This document shows, one piece after another, positions 1-7,654 of a stretch of DNA of 14,906 nucleotides. Each line of letters starts with the position of its first letter. Position 1 is the stretch's first letter. Below the pieces are notes generated by a model. That model worked only from the letters and a program-made list of their open reading frames with translations, was not told the origin of the DNA and ran no database searches. The position numbers were made by a program, and so were the translations under genes. The DNA is from CAZJOD01 sp964547525 (GTDB lineage: Bacteria > Bacillota > Clostridia > JAAYHZ01), in assembly GCA_964547525.1 (NCBI GenBank), contig CAZJOD010000099.1, positions 1 through 14,906 of the forward strand, in the 5' to 3' direction.

Positions 1-1
1 C

Positions 2-364
2 GGAGCTATTGCTATTAGTACAGGATTGTTTTTCGGATTATGTGGTGCCGCATTCCTGCCTATGTATTTCGGAGCTTTATATTGTAAAAAATTAAGTAAA
101 GCTGCAGCTTTATCGGGGATGTTAACAGGATTTTCTAGCAGTCTATTATGGATGATGTTTATACATTCAAAAGAATCGGCCGTTTTAAAAGTATGCCAAT
201 GGCTTTTTGGGAAACCGATGCTGCTGGCAGGGACCGTACAATTCGTAGATCCGATTATAATATCACTATCACTATCGATTATTGTGACTATTGTTGTACA
301 ACAATTTACAAAGTCTAAATACTCAAAGGAACATATCGACAAATGTTTTAACGGCATAGCATAA
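2..364 (+). CDS. Sodium:solute symporter (SSS family), C-terminal fragment
   Basis: This is the last 120 residues of a membrane transporter whose start lies before the window; the frame is open from base 2, so a TTG at 26 is not the real start. The stretch AAFLPMYFGALYCKKLSKAAALSG looks like the end of an SSS-family core helix followed by the usual loop (family members read FLPxYFGALYWKRxxKxGA). A further hydrophobic helix, then a conserved-looking VDPIIISLSLSIIVTIVV helix and a charged cytoplasmic tail follow. SSS proteins import a small solute with sodium. The substrate cannot be told from this end alone. The gene stops just before a strong hairpin terminator. Confidence 0.78.
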   Translation, partial: GAIAISTGLFFGLCGAAFLPMYFGALYCKKLSKAAALSGMLTGFSSSLLWMMFIHSKESAVLKVCQWLFGKPMLLAGTVQFVDPIIISLSLSIIVTIVVQQFTKSKYSKEHIDKCFNGIA

Positions 365-398
365 CGGTGCTTATAATAAATAATAACTTTAAAATTAA

Positions 399-441
399 AA
401 ATAACAAAACGAGAAGTATCAAACCTCTCGTTTTGTTATTT
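399..441. terminator. Bidirectional hairpin terminator
   Basis: A perfect 16-bp inverted repeat (399-414 with 426-441; GAGA/TCTC at the top, A-rich and T-rich at the base) encloses an 11-base loop. The T-rich 3' arm gives a U-tract in either direction. It would end the symporter transcript on the plus strand and the YkgJ-like gene transcript arriving on the minus strand. Confidence 0.8.
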
Positions 442-565
442 AAAATACCTTCAGCTTCGCCATATGATTTTACAACTGCTTTTCAATGTGGTTCGTTTAT
501 TACAATAAAATATAGTTTTTATAGTAGAATCAAAAAAGTTAGATAGCAGAAATTTTTATATGTAA

Positions 566-1240
566 TTATGCTCCTTTTAAGTTTTCATCTTCAAAAAATA
601 TTGGTTCCAAATTAGGAAAATCATATATATTTAAAGGTAATTCTTGAAGAAAAGAAATTGTGTCACCATAATTTTTTAATAAATTTAAATTGTTCTCATA
701 TAGAACATACTGCAAGTCAATGTTTTCTTTGTATACCCAGCTCATATACGCATTACGATTTTCTATCCAGGGTTTGAATTTTAATTTGAGTTCAGGATAG
801 TCCAAGACTTCATTACAAATAAAAAAATTACATACACTGTTTCTAAAACGGGGTGAAATGGTGCAACCCAATCCGGTTTTGACAAAGGGACATGTTTTAA
901 AGAAGATAGTTTTATCGTCTATTGGTATTTTATATAAAATACCGTCACTGTTTTTTATGTATTCTTCATATAAAGATTTATCAAAATCGCCTGTAGATTT
1001 AATTATGTATCTGTCGACGGTTGTCCCCGGCTGTTTTATTATTTTATCTAAAGTATCCAACCCCAATAGTGATTTTGACATTCTTTGTATTTCGAGCAAT
1101 GAAAATTTCGGATAGTATGAACAACAGCCTCTGTTGTTCACGGTACAATAACTTATTCCCATCATGCTACTACATTTATTACAACCTGTATATACATATC
1201 GTGGCACATCATTATCAAATTCAACATATACTTGCCCCAT
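566..1240 (-). CDS. Cysteine-rich YkgJ-like (putative metal/Fe-S cluster) protein
   Basis: A 224-residue soluble protein with nine cysteines in two groups: C20, C23, C32, C39-C40 near the N-terminus (CNKC ... GCC) and C117, C126, C137, C142 in the middle (CPFVKTGLGCTISPRFRNSVC). The second group resembles the CPFL...GCxIYxxRPxxCRxF signature of the YkgJ/CxxCxxCC family, thought to bind zinc or iron; the first is looser than the usual CxxCxxCC. Function is unknown. The start is supported by an AGGGG Shine-Dalgarno (complement of 1248-1253) about 7 bases before the ATG. It is a single gene, with a consensus TATAAT upstream on the same strand and the 399-441 hairpin downstream. The family call is by motif likeness only. 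Confidence 0.6.
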   Translation of the reverse strand: MGQVYVEFDNDVPRYVYTGCNKCSSMMGISYCTVNNRGCCSYYPKFSLLEIQRMSKSLLGLDTLDKIIKQPGTTVDRYIIKSTGDFDKSLYEEYIKNSDGILYKIPIDDKTIFFKTCPFVKTGLGCTISPRFRNSVCNFFICNEVLDYPELKLKFKPWIENRNAYMSWVYKENIDLQYVLYENNLNLLKNYGDTISFLQELPLNIYDFPNLEPIFFEDENLKGA

Positions 1241-1281
1241 ATAAGATCCCCTTAAAAATAAAATAAAAAAGTAACCTGCTA

Positions 1282-1287
1282 ATTATA
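1282..1287 (-). promoter_or_regulatory. Candidate -10 box for the YkgJ-like gene
   Basis: ATTATA on the plus strand reads TATAAT on the minus strand, about 42 bases before the start codon at 1240. No convincing -35 sits 16-18 bases away, so this is only a candidate. Confidence 0.3.
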
Positions 1288-1508
1288 ACTGAAAGGCAAA
1301 TACGTTAGAAAGTTTCATTTTAGCTATTTTTAGACAAATTTTTGATATATAATATTTAATTATACAATGTGGTTTACCGGGACGCATTCCGGCTCGAATT
1401 TTAATTAATATATATATATGAGTTATTGAATTGGATATAAAATATATAATGTATAGGGTAACCGTTTCGGTTTATATCAGCGAAATTTCGTATGCACGAC
1501 TAATTTTA

Positions 1509-1517
1509 TGATATACT
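1509..1517 (+). promoter_or_regulatory. Extended -10 promoter for the hydrolase gene
   Basis: TGaTATACT matches the extended -10 pattern TGnTATAAT at eight of nine positions. There is no clear -35, as is common for extended -10 promoters. The predicted start of transcription near 1524 gives a leader of about 30 bases. The palindrome at 1481-1490 would fall around position -40 and could be an operator. Confidence 0.45.
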
Positions 1518-1553
1518 GTACTCGAGTAAAGATTTATTTTGGAGACTGACAAT

Positions 1554-2621
1554 ATGAAAAGATTTTTAAAAATCCTTAAATGGATTTTAACTGTTTTTAT
1601 TGTGGTTATTTTGTTGTTTTTCACAATTCGAGTAGTTATACGAGAGAAAATCAGATACGATCACAGAATTGTAACTGAAAACGGTATTGATGAATTTGTA
1701 GTTACCAATATCGGAGGAATAGAACAATGTCTTTATATTAGAGGAAACGATCGAAGTAATCCGATAATTTTGTTTTTGCATGGGGGACCGGGTTCGCCCA
1801 TGACACCTTTTATATATAAATATCAAGATGAGCTTGAAAACAATCATGTGGTTGTTAACTGGGACCAACGCAATTCGGGAAAAACTTATATCTTAAACGA
1901 AGGTCAAGGAGCTACAGAGAATATTACTGTAGATATTTTGGTAGAAGATGTTAAGGAGATTGTAACCTATTTATCTGAGAGGTTTAACCGTGATAATGTG
2001 GTTATTATGGGCCATTCTTGGGGTACGGTTTTAGGAACGCTGTTTGTACAAAAGTACCCTGAACTTGTATCGTCTTATATTAGTGTGGGGCCGGTAGTCC
2101 AAGCGGTTGCCGGAGACAGGTTATCATATGAGACAACACTTCAAGCCGCATCGAATGCAGGGAATATTAAAGATTATGAGACATTGTCAAACTTGACAGG
2201 ATATCTTATCAATGATGATGCTTTTTCTTTTGACTCTTTTTCTAAATTCAGGAGTCTTTCGAACAAATATCTAAGTGCAGGTAGAAAAGATAAATCCGTA
2301 ATATATGCTTTATTTTCTCCATATTACAACATCAACGATTTAAGATATTATTTGATAAATACTTATATATTGCATAAACCGTTAATGGATTATCTGGCTA
2401 ACGAATTCGATGTAAGAAACCTTACAACAGAATATAAAGTGCCTGTTTACTATATACTTGGGGAAGACGATTGGGTGACACCTTCTATAATGGCGCAAGA
2501 TTATTTTAAAAGCATAAATGCACCTGATAAAAAGCTTATTATGATAAAAGATGCAGGTCATATTATGATGATTGACAATACAAAAGATTTCTGCGATGCC
2601 GTCTTGTCGGTTTTAAAATAA
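1554..2621 (+). CDS. Membrane-anchored alpha/beta hydrolase (S33 prolyl aminopeptidase-like)
   Basis: A 355-residue protein with an N-terminal membrane anchor (about residues 7-27, preceded by MKRFLK) and an outward alpha/beta-hydrolase domain. Peptidase S33-type motifs are visible: HGGPG oxyanion loop (76-80), DQRNSG (104-109; DQRGxG in proline iminopeptidases), GHSWG nucleophile elbow (153-157, Ser155), probable acid Asp306 in GEDDWVTP and catalytic His336 in DAGH. The triad is complete, so it is probably an active hydrolase, either an aminopeptidase or an esterase; the substrate is unknown. The frame also contains a TTG at 1539, but that codon overlaps the GGAG Shine-Dalgarno at 1541-1544, and the ATG at 1554 is spaced 9 bases from it. 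It is followed after 24 bases by the ATPase gene and may be cotranscribed. Confidence 0.88.
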   Translation: MKRFLKILKWILTVFIVVILLFFTIRVVIREKIRYDHRIVTENGIDEFVVTNIGGIEQCLYIRGNDRSNPIILFLHGGPGSPMTPFIYKYQDELENNHVVVNWDQRNSGKTYILNEGQGATENITVDILVEDVKEIVTYLSERFNRDNVVIMGHSWGTVLGTLFVQKYPELVSSYISVGPVVQAVAGDRLSYETTLQAASNAGNIKDYETLSNLTGYLINDDAFSFDSFSKFRSLSNKYLSAGRKDKSVIYALFSPYYNINDLRYYLINTYILHKPLMDYLANEFDVRNLTTEYKVPVYYILGEDDWVTPSIMAQDYFKSINAPDKKLIMIKDAGHIMMIDNTKDFCDAVLSVLK

Positions 2622-2645
2622 TCGACTCGGATATCTTATCGATTA

Positions 2646-3848
2646 ATGAAAGGAATGAAGAAATTGAATTCATATGAGAAAATGATTATCAGCCTTAGGT
2701 CGCTGGTTATTTTTCGGAATATACTAATGAATGAAGCTGTAGTTAAGTTATTAGAGCTGCTCTCTAGTATTGATAAATCAATAATAGAACGTGTTAATTC
2801 ATATTCGGCTTTTGTGTCCTGTCTTTTCAGAGATAGTGAAGATCTCTCAAGGTATCTGTCGGAAATAGTTTTACAAGATGAAAACATTTATGTATTAAAA
2901 CGAGCATCCAATGAGCGGATAGGAGATTTTCTTACGGAGTGTTTAGTCAATGAGTTAAAAATTATAGAAAGTATATCTTTATTATCAGCGAAAGAAATAA
3001 AAACACATATAGGATATGAGAGTTATTTGCCGGAATGGAAAATTAGTCCGATTGATTTTTTGTCCTGTTATATGGATAGAATGGAAAAAATACAAACCTT
3101 GGGGTTTGGAATTTATTCAAAGTATCATGCGTTTTGTATTAAGAATAACAGCATTGTACCGGTAAAATCTCCGGATCGGGTATCCCTGGCAGAATTAAAA
3201 GGTTATGAAACGCAACGGAAAACTATAATTGATAATACTTTAGCTTTACTTAAAGGCAAACCTGCTGCAAATGTTTTATTATACGGTGATGCGGGTACCG
3301 GGAAATCGTCAACCGTAAAGGCTGTAGTGAATGAATTTAAAGATAGGGGATTACGCTTGGTAGAAGTGACTAAGAAACAGTTCGGGTATTTACCTGATCT
3401 GGTTGACAGTATTGGTAAAAATCCTTTAAAGTTCATATTATTTATTGACGATCTTTCATTTGCAGAAGAGAATGATGATTTTTATGCTTTAAAAGCGGTT
3501 CTTGAAGGCTCGGTTTCAGCTAAAACAAATAATATGGTAGTTTATGCAACAGGAAACAGGAGACATTTGATTAAGGAGACATTTTCAGATCGAGATGAAG
3601 ACGATGTACACCGTAATGAAACTATACAAGAATTAGTATCTTTATCAGCAAGATTCGGATTGACAGTAGGTTTTTTCAGACCCGGTAAAAAATTATATTT
3701 GGATATTGTTCGTAAGCTTAAAGAACAATATAAGCTAAACATAAACGATGATGAGTTGGAGATTCAAGCTGAAAGGTTTGCTATTTCGGGCCGATCTCCC
3801 AGAACAGCCCGGCAATTAATTGAATATTTAAAAAGTATTGAACAATAA
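2646..3848 (+). CDS. DUF815-type AAA+ ATPase
   Basis: A 400-residue cytoplasmic protein. Residues 1-180 are helical and have no motif I recognise. Residues 185-400 form a P-loop ATPase: GYETQR lead-in, Walker A GDAGTGKS (214-221), Walker B ILFIDD (264-269), sensor-1-like YATGN (300-304), a candidate arginine finger in SARFG (334-338) and a sensor-2-like SGRSPRTARQ (381-390). This layout matches the DUF815 family of AAA+-like proteins, widespread in Firmicutes and of unknown role. The start is uncertain: ATG 2646 has no good Shine-Dalgarno, while AAAGGA at 2648-2653 lies 10 bases before an in-frame TTG at 2664, which would remove six residues. It probably shares the hydrolase transcript. The downstream gene is convergent, 49 bases away. 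Confidence 0.85.
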   Translation: MKGMKKLNSYEKMIISLRSLVIFRNILMNEAVVKLLELLSSIDKSIIERVNSYSAFVSCLFRDSEDLSRYLSEIVLQDENIYVLKRASNERIGDFLTECLVNELKIIESISLLSAKEIKTHIGYESYLPEWKISPIDFLSCYMDRMEKIQTLGFGIYSKYHAFCIKNNSIVPVKSPDRVSLAELKGYETQRKTIIDNTLALLKGKPAANVLLYGDAGTGKSSTVKAVVNEFKDRGLRLVEVTKKQFGYLPDLVDSIGKNPLKFILFIDDLSFAEENDDFYALKAVLEGSVSAKTNNMVVYATGNRRHLIKETFSDRDEDDVHRNETIQELVSLSARFGLTVGFFRPGKKLYLDIVRKLKEQYKLNINDDELEIQAERFAISGRSPRTARQLIEYLKSIEQ

Positions 3849-3897
3849 ATTATTATGTGAAAAGATCTGTGTAATAAATTAAATAAACACATCAAAC

Positions 3898-4464
3898 TTA
3901 ATTTTTATCGTAAGAAAATTCTTTAAATTTTCCGGTTTGATTCCGAAACAAAGAAAAATTTATTTTATGAAATAATAATTTTATAGAAAAGTAGATGATT
4001 ATTGTAAATATACCGGAAACAAAGTAACCGCTTAAACCTGTTACGTTTAAGAAGCTAATGGAATCTTCACTTATTGTGGCTCCTAATTCATATGCCACTG
4101 TAAGTATTATATAGGGTAGTGTTGAGCTTATTATCATGATTGAAGGAAGTAGTTTTATGAATTCATATTTAACATTGTCTGTTTTTTTTATAAATAGAAT
4201 GGAAACAAGCCATAGGATATAAGGGAGAAACCAACCTGCAACGGGAAGAGCATATTTGTAGAAACCTTGTATGGGATATTCTGTACAAAAACTTACGTGC
4301 GCACTTAAATCCCAAAAATTTATATTGAATTCTGTTACCTTTTGACCACCTAATATTCCTATTATTGCATGACCTCCTTCATGCAGGAAGGTATACAATG
4401 TTATTATAAGTAGTATGTAAACAAAAAATAGTATTAAATTTTTTACAGTATGGTTTTTAATCAT
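3898..4464 (-). CDS. Small M50-like membrane zinc metalloprotease
   Basis: A 188-residue integral membrane protein with about five hydrophobic segments. The first helix ends in FLHEGGH (HExxH at 28-32), the zinc-binding and catalytic motif of intramembrane proteases of the M50 type. A late SEDSISFLNVTG segment (132-143), with Asp134, could supply the third zinc ligand as in M50B-like proteins; this is inference. The substrate is unknown. The open frame extends upstream to a TTG at 4512, but the ATG at 4464 has an AAGGTG Shine-Dalgarno (complement of 4471-4476) 6 bases away, so I start there. It follows the amidohydrolase gene by 69 bases on the same strand and is probably in its operon. No clear terminator is seen. 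Confidence 0.78.
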   Translation of the reverse strand: MIKNHTVKNLILFFVYILLIITLYTFLHEGGHAIIGILGGQKVTEFNINFWDLSAHVSFCTEYPIQGFYKYALPVAGWFLPYILWLVSILFIKKTDNVKYEFIKLLPSIMIISSTLPYIILTVAYELGATISEDSISFLNVTGLSGYFVSGIFTIIIYFSIKLLFHKINFSLFRNQTGKFKEFSYDKN

Positions 4465-4533
4465 TAAAATCACCTTAAAAATATAAAAAATGCTCAGGAT
4501 GTAATTTTTCAAAGTATAAATTTAATAATAACA

Positions 4534-5325
4534 TTACAAGTGTAATTTTAAAAGACGCTCCGCGTTTTTAAACATAATTTTTTCAGTTTCCTCATATGTC
4601 AAGCTTATCTTTTCTAATAAATCTATCTCATTTACAGGGTTCCACATGGGGTAATCCGAGCCGAATAAGGTATAGTCGATACCGAAAGCATTTATTAACT
4701 GACGAGCTTTTTGTGGTGTTAAAGCATATAACGAACTTGATGTATCTACATAAATGTTTTTACCTGATAGGGTACGAGCGGCAATATCCCATTCGGACCA
4801 ACCACCGAAATGAGCACCTATAACATCTAAACGTGGAAACATATCTAAAATCTGTGCCAAACGATCAGGCTTTGAATATTCATATCGATAATCTCCCGTA
4901 TGTATCAGTATCGGTAACCTACCTTCAATTATTTCATATATTTTGCATGCCTTAATACTGTTGATTTCAAAACGTTGAAAATCAGGATGGATTTTTATAC
5001 CTTTAAAGCCTAAAGTTATAATACGATTTATTTCTGTTTCTATATTGTGGTAATCCGGGTGAATTGTCGCAAATCCTATGAACTTTCCGGCATGTTTTTT
5101 AACGGTGGATATAATGAAATTGTTTATATTTTCCACTTGTTCGGGAACAGTTGCAACCGAATGAACTACAAAACAATCGATTTTACCAAGATCGCCCAAT
5201 TGTAAAAGAGTGGATACCTTTCCGTCATAATTCATAGGTATGTTATAAAATGCACCAACATTAGCAGAAGCTTTTACGGCTATTTTATCGGGAAATATAT
5301 GGGCATGAAAATCAATCCGTTTCAT
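4534..5325 (-). CDS. Amidohydrolase-2 family metal-dependent hydrolase
   Basis: A 263-residue cytoplasmic TIM-barrel enzyme. The metal centre of the amidohydrolase superfamily is readable: HxH at the first strand (FHAHIFPD, His7 and His9), GIKIHP (109-114), LIHTGD (140-145, His142), GAHFGG (170-175, His172) and GSDYP (222-226, Asp224). This pattern fits the Amidohydro_2 group, which includes decarboxylases and hydrolases related to ACMSD. The substrate cannot be named. It starts at an ATG with a GAGATGAT Shine-Dalgarno (complement of 5331-5338). It is first in a minus-strand pair with the M50-like protease and has a good promoter at 5440-5468, leaving a leader of about 108 bases. Confidence 0.87.
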   Translation of the reverse strand: MKRIDFHAHIFPDKIAVKASANVGAFYNIPMNYDGKVSTLLQLGDLGKIDCFVVHSVATVPEQVENINNFIISTVKKHAGKFIGFATIHPDYHNIETEINRIITLGFKGIKIHPDFQRFEINSIKACKIYEIIEGRLPILIHTGDYRYEYSKPDRLAQILDMFPRLDVIGAHFGGWSEWDIAARTLSGKNIYVDTSSSLYALTPQKARQLINAFGIDYTLFGSDYPMWNPVNEIDLLEKISLTYEETEKIMFKNAERLLKLHL

Positions 5326-5439
5326 ATAATATCATCTCGTTTCATTTGATTGTATTAATTCGTATATTTATTAAAAACTAAAAACTCTTATATAAATGAC
5401 ATATTGATGCAATTGGTATATTTACTATGAACGGTATAA

Positions 5440-5468
5440 ATATTATTCTCATTTGTGCAACATGTCAA
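5440..5468 (-). promoter_or_regulatory. Promoter for the amidohydrolase operon
   Basis: On the minus strand a perfect TTGACA (complement of 5463-5468) is followed 17 bases later by TAATAT (complement of 5440-5445, four of six to TATAAT). It points at the gene starting at 5325. Confidence 0.5.
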
Positions 5469-5480
5469 GCGTTAAATACA

Positions 5481-5509
5481 TTGCAAATCTATTAAAAAAA
5501 TGATAAAAT
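5481..5509 (+). promoter_or_regulatory. Sigma-A-type promoter for the ygjV-like gene
   Basis: TTGCAA (5481-5486), a 17-base spacer and TAAAAT (5504-5509) with an extended TGa just before the -10. Transcription would start near 5516, giving a leader of about 37 bases. The -35 boxes of this promoter and the opposing one are only 12 bases apart. Confidence 0.7.
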
Positions 5510-5552
5510 CCGAGATCGTATACACTGAGGTCAAGTTTATTTGGAGAAACAT

Positions 5553-6110
5553 ATGAATAATATAATAGCGCAAATTATCGGAGCTGTCGCATTGGGGATG
5601 GCAATAATATCTTTTCAGCAAAACACTCGCAAAAAAATATTATTGTTTCAACTAATTGCAGGCAGTATTTTTTCAATACACTTTTTACTTTTGGGGGCCT
5701 ATACCGGAGCTGCTTTAAATGCTCTTAGCGTATGCAGAAACATAATATTCTATAATAAGAGCAAAAAATGGGCAAGTCATATACATTGGTTGTTTTTGTT
5801 TATATTCGTTTCTATAATCGTAGGTATCTTGACTTGGGAAAATATAATTACATTATTTGCAATGACGGGGATGGTTTTAGGTTCGGTAAGTTTTTGGCTT
5901 GACAATCCTAAATATGTAAGAAGGTTGTCATTTCCGATTTCAATGTTATGGATCGTATATAATATTGTGAATAAATCTTATGCGGGAATCTTAACTGAAC
6001 TTTTTGTAATGAGTTCTGTGATAATCGGTATATTCAGGTTTGACATAAAGAAAAATAAGAATATTGCAACTGTGAATACAGCATTAAAAGATATGAATTC
6101 CGCTAAATAA
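5553..6110 (+). CDS. YgjV-family inner membrane protein
   Basis: A 185-residue membrane protein with about six hydrophobic helices and a short basic tail. The N-terminal IIGAVALGMAIISFQQNTRK, the helix with FQLIAGSIFSIHFLLLGAYTGA and the segment RNIIFYNKSKKW match the YgjV (Imp-YgjV) family, where the SFQxxxRxxxLxxQ pattern is typical. The family has no established biochemical function. The frame opens at a TTG at 5541 that overlaps the GGAG Shine-Dalgarno (5543-5546); the ATG at 5553, 6 bases after it, is the better start. It is monocistronic, with its own promoter at 5481-5509 and a hairpin-forming region just past the stop. Confidence 0.85.
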   Translation: MNNIIAQIIGAVALGMAIISFQQNTRKKILLFQLIAGSIFSIHFLLLGAYTGAALNALSVCRNIIFYNKSKKWASHIHWLFLFIFVSIIVGILTWENIITLFAMTGMVLGSVSFWLDNPKYVRRLSFPISMLWIVYNIVNKSYAGILTELFVMSSVIIGIFRFDIKKNKNIATVNTALKDMNSAK

Positions 6111-6194
6111 TTTAGAACCTGTGTATTTTTATATAAAAGTTAATAGTACACAGGTTCCGGTCAATGGTTTTGCTTATATATGTTTATTTAGCGG
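6100..6194. repeat. Nested inverted repeats after ygjV-like gene
   Basis: Two perfect 11-bp inverted repeats are nested: an outer pair CCGCTAAATAA (6100-6110, containing the stop codon) with 6184-6194, and an inner pair GAACCTGTGTA (6115-6125) with 6147-6157. No T-run follows the inner stem, so this is not a textbook terminator, but it could fold in transcripts from either of the two convergent genes and act as a 3' end or stability element. Confidence 0.55.
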
Positions 6195-6319
6195 ATCTGT
6201 AAAATGATTTCACTGCAATAACTCATTTATTATGAACCGCTGTGTATTAGTCACTGAAAATACCTTTACCTATAAATAAAGTTTTTGCAGTTGAATCGTA
6301 AAATATATTCCCTTATATT

Positions 6320-7336
6320 CTATATGGTATTAGCCAAAAGAAACTCTACCATTTCCATTGATAATGCGGCATCTTCTATGGAACATAAAGGCTTTTTACC
6401 TGATTGAATGCAATTGATAAAATCCATATCTTCTTGTTTATATCCATAATAAGAATAGAAGTTTTCGCTTTCAGCCAGCTGTTTGCCGTCGAAGTATTCA
6501 ATAGTTTGACCGCCAACCCCGGCTGCTGCAAGTGAATATATTGTTTTTCCACCAAAGTGAAGTATTTTTGCATCACATTCATTTCCACCAAAGCCTAAAT
6601 TTATGTAAGCGCTGGCTTTAGGTCCATGGATTTCAAAACTGTGTACACGCCCACCTGTTTGGTAATTTGATTTTAATGTACCCGTTACTCCGTTTTCAAA
6701 AGCGATTATACTTGACCATGCGTTATCTACCGGGGAGTTATGTCTTGCGGCTACTGTAGCTGCTTTTTTTGGTACTGAACCTGCAAAATAACGCACTAAA
6801 TCCACGGCATGGACAATATCACAAACAAATGCGCTTGCATAGTGCCAAGAATTAGAAATATCACTATGCTTTATAAATACTCCGTCTACCTGTGTTATTT
6901 CAGTTAATTCGGTCATTCTTTTAAATACAAATTGTACTAAAGGGATATGACGTCGGTTCATACCCACTGCAACTATTTTACCTGCTTGTTGTGCTTTTCG
7001 TGCCAATGAACCGGCTTGGTAGGAAGTAATGCCCGCCGGTTTTTCCATAAAAACATTAAGACCCGCCGTTAGGCAGTCATAAACGGCGCGATGCAGGCGA
7101 TCAGGTTCTACCAAAACAAATACTCCGTCCAACTGTTCTTGCTTAAACATATCATACATCGATGCATACACTGATGGTACGTTAAATTTTTCTGCCGCTT
7201 TACGAGCTTTCTCCTCATGAAGATCACAAACAGCAACCAGGTTTGCACCTTCTATTTCTTTTATACCTGGAAGATGAATACCGTTAGCGATCCCCCCGGT
7301 CCCGATGACAGCAACATTTACTTGTTTATTACCCAT
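6320..7336 (-). CDS. Gfo/Idh/MocA-family NAD(P)-dependent oxidoreductase
   Basis: A 338-residue cytoplasmic dehydrogenase. The N-terminal Rossmann domain shows VAVIGTGGIANGIHLPG (8-24), the acidic end of strand 2 (CDLHEEKA) and the family's EKP motif (FMEKPAG, 97-102). The C-terminal alpha/beta domain carries CDIVHAVDLVRYF (172-184), where His176 is in the position of the usual catalytic histidine. Family members oxidise or reduce sugars, inositols and related polyols; the substrate here is unknown. The start at 7336 is chosen because a full AAGGAGG Shine-Dalgarno (complement of 7345-7351) lies 8 bases before it. An upstream in-frame ATG at 7366 would put that signal inside the gene. It is a single gene, divergent from the ATP-grasp/KamA operon. 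Confidence 0.9.
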   Translation of the reverse strand: MGNKQVNVAVIGTGGIANGIHLPGIKEIEGANLVAVCDLHEEKARKAAEKFNVPSVYASMYDMFKQEQLDGVFVLVEPDRLHRAVYDCLTAGLNVFMEKPAGITSYQAGSLARKAQQAGKIVAVGMNRRHIPLVQFVFKRMTELTEITQVDGVFIKHSDISNSWHYASAFVCDIVHAVDLVRYFAGSVPKKAATVAARHNSPVDNAWSSIIAFENGVTGTLKSNYQTGGRVHSFEIHGPKASAYINLGFGGNECDAKILHFGGKTIYSLAAAGVGGQTIEYFDGKQLAESENFYSYYGYKQEDMDFINCIQSGKKPLCSIEDAALSMEMVEFLLANTI

Positions 7337-7605
7337 ATTTGAAGCCTCCTTATTTCCTGTGAACATATCACGGTAAGTTATAAAACTGCGAAATCCGAGT
7401 AAATTATACCGGTTACTTTTACCATTCCATCTTATTATACAATAGATTTTAATATAGTAAATATATTCCTTGTAAAAGTTTATCGTGAAATTTCTTAAGA
7501 AGCGCTATATATCACATATATTACGATACAACGATATTGAGCCGGATTTTTCGCAATAATCATTGATTTAACACCACATTTATTGTAATTCCATTTTAAA
7601 TTTCC

Positions 7606-7631
7606 AATTTGCCTTAATTTGAGCAAATTTG
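7606..7631 (+). repeat. Three AATTTG repeats at exact 10-bp spacing (possible operator)
   Basis: AATTTG occurs at 7606, 7616 and 7626, one helical turn apart. The second copy also forms an inverted repeat, AATTTG-AG-CAAATT (7616-7629). The array ends about 27 bases before the -10 box at 7658, roughly -64 to -39 from the predicted transcription start, where an activator or UP-like element would sit. Confidence 0.4.
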
Positions 7632-7654
7632 ACCGTTTATTTTCATGAAGCATT

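Larger units (their letters stand above)
1241..1553. other. Divergent intergenic region
   Basis: This AT-rich spacer between divergent genes has no coding ORF I believe in. It holds a candidate -10 for the minus-strand gene (1282-1287), a TA-rich run near 1407-1420, a plus-strand TATAAT at 1445-1450 without a good -35, a small ACCG-TTT-CGGT hairpin at 1461-1471, a perfect 10-bp palindrome CGAAATTTCG at 1481-1490, and an extended -10 at 1509-1517 serving the hydrolase gene. Confidence 0.6.

Noticed and set aside
858..1266. Plus-strand open frames opposite the YkgJ-like gene
   Set aside because: They lack a family signature and mirror a cysteine-patterned gene with a good ribosome-binding site.
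1449..1511. 20-codon open frame as a leader peptide before the hydrolase
   Set aside because: There is no Shine-Dalgarno and it lies upstream of the predicted transcription start.
1539..1553. TTG start for the alpha/beta hydrolase
   Set aside because: The codon overlaps the GGAG Shine-Dalgarno that properly serves ATG 1554.
3868..3891. Hairpin TGTGT/ACACA between convergent genes as a terminator
   Set aside because: The stem is only 5 bp with a 14-base AT loop and no clear U-tract.
4465..4512. N-terminal extension of the M50-like protease from a TTG at 4512
   Set aside because: It has no Shine-Dalgarno, while ATG 4464 is preceded by AAGGTG at 6 bases.
5541..5552. TTG start for the YgjV-family gene
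   Set aside because: It overlaps the GGAG Shine-Dalgarno; ATG 5553 has correct spacing.
7337..7366. Ten-residue extension of the dehydrogenase from ATG 7366
   Set aside because: The full AAGGAGG signal would lie inside the gene, and the Rossmann fold begins normally from 7336.
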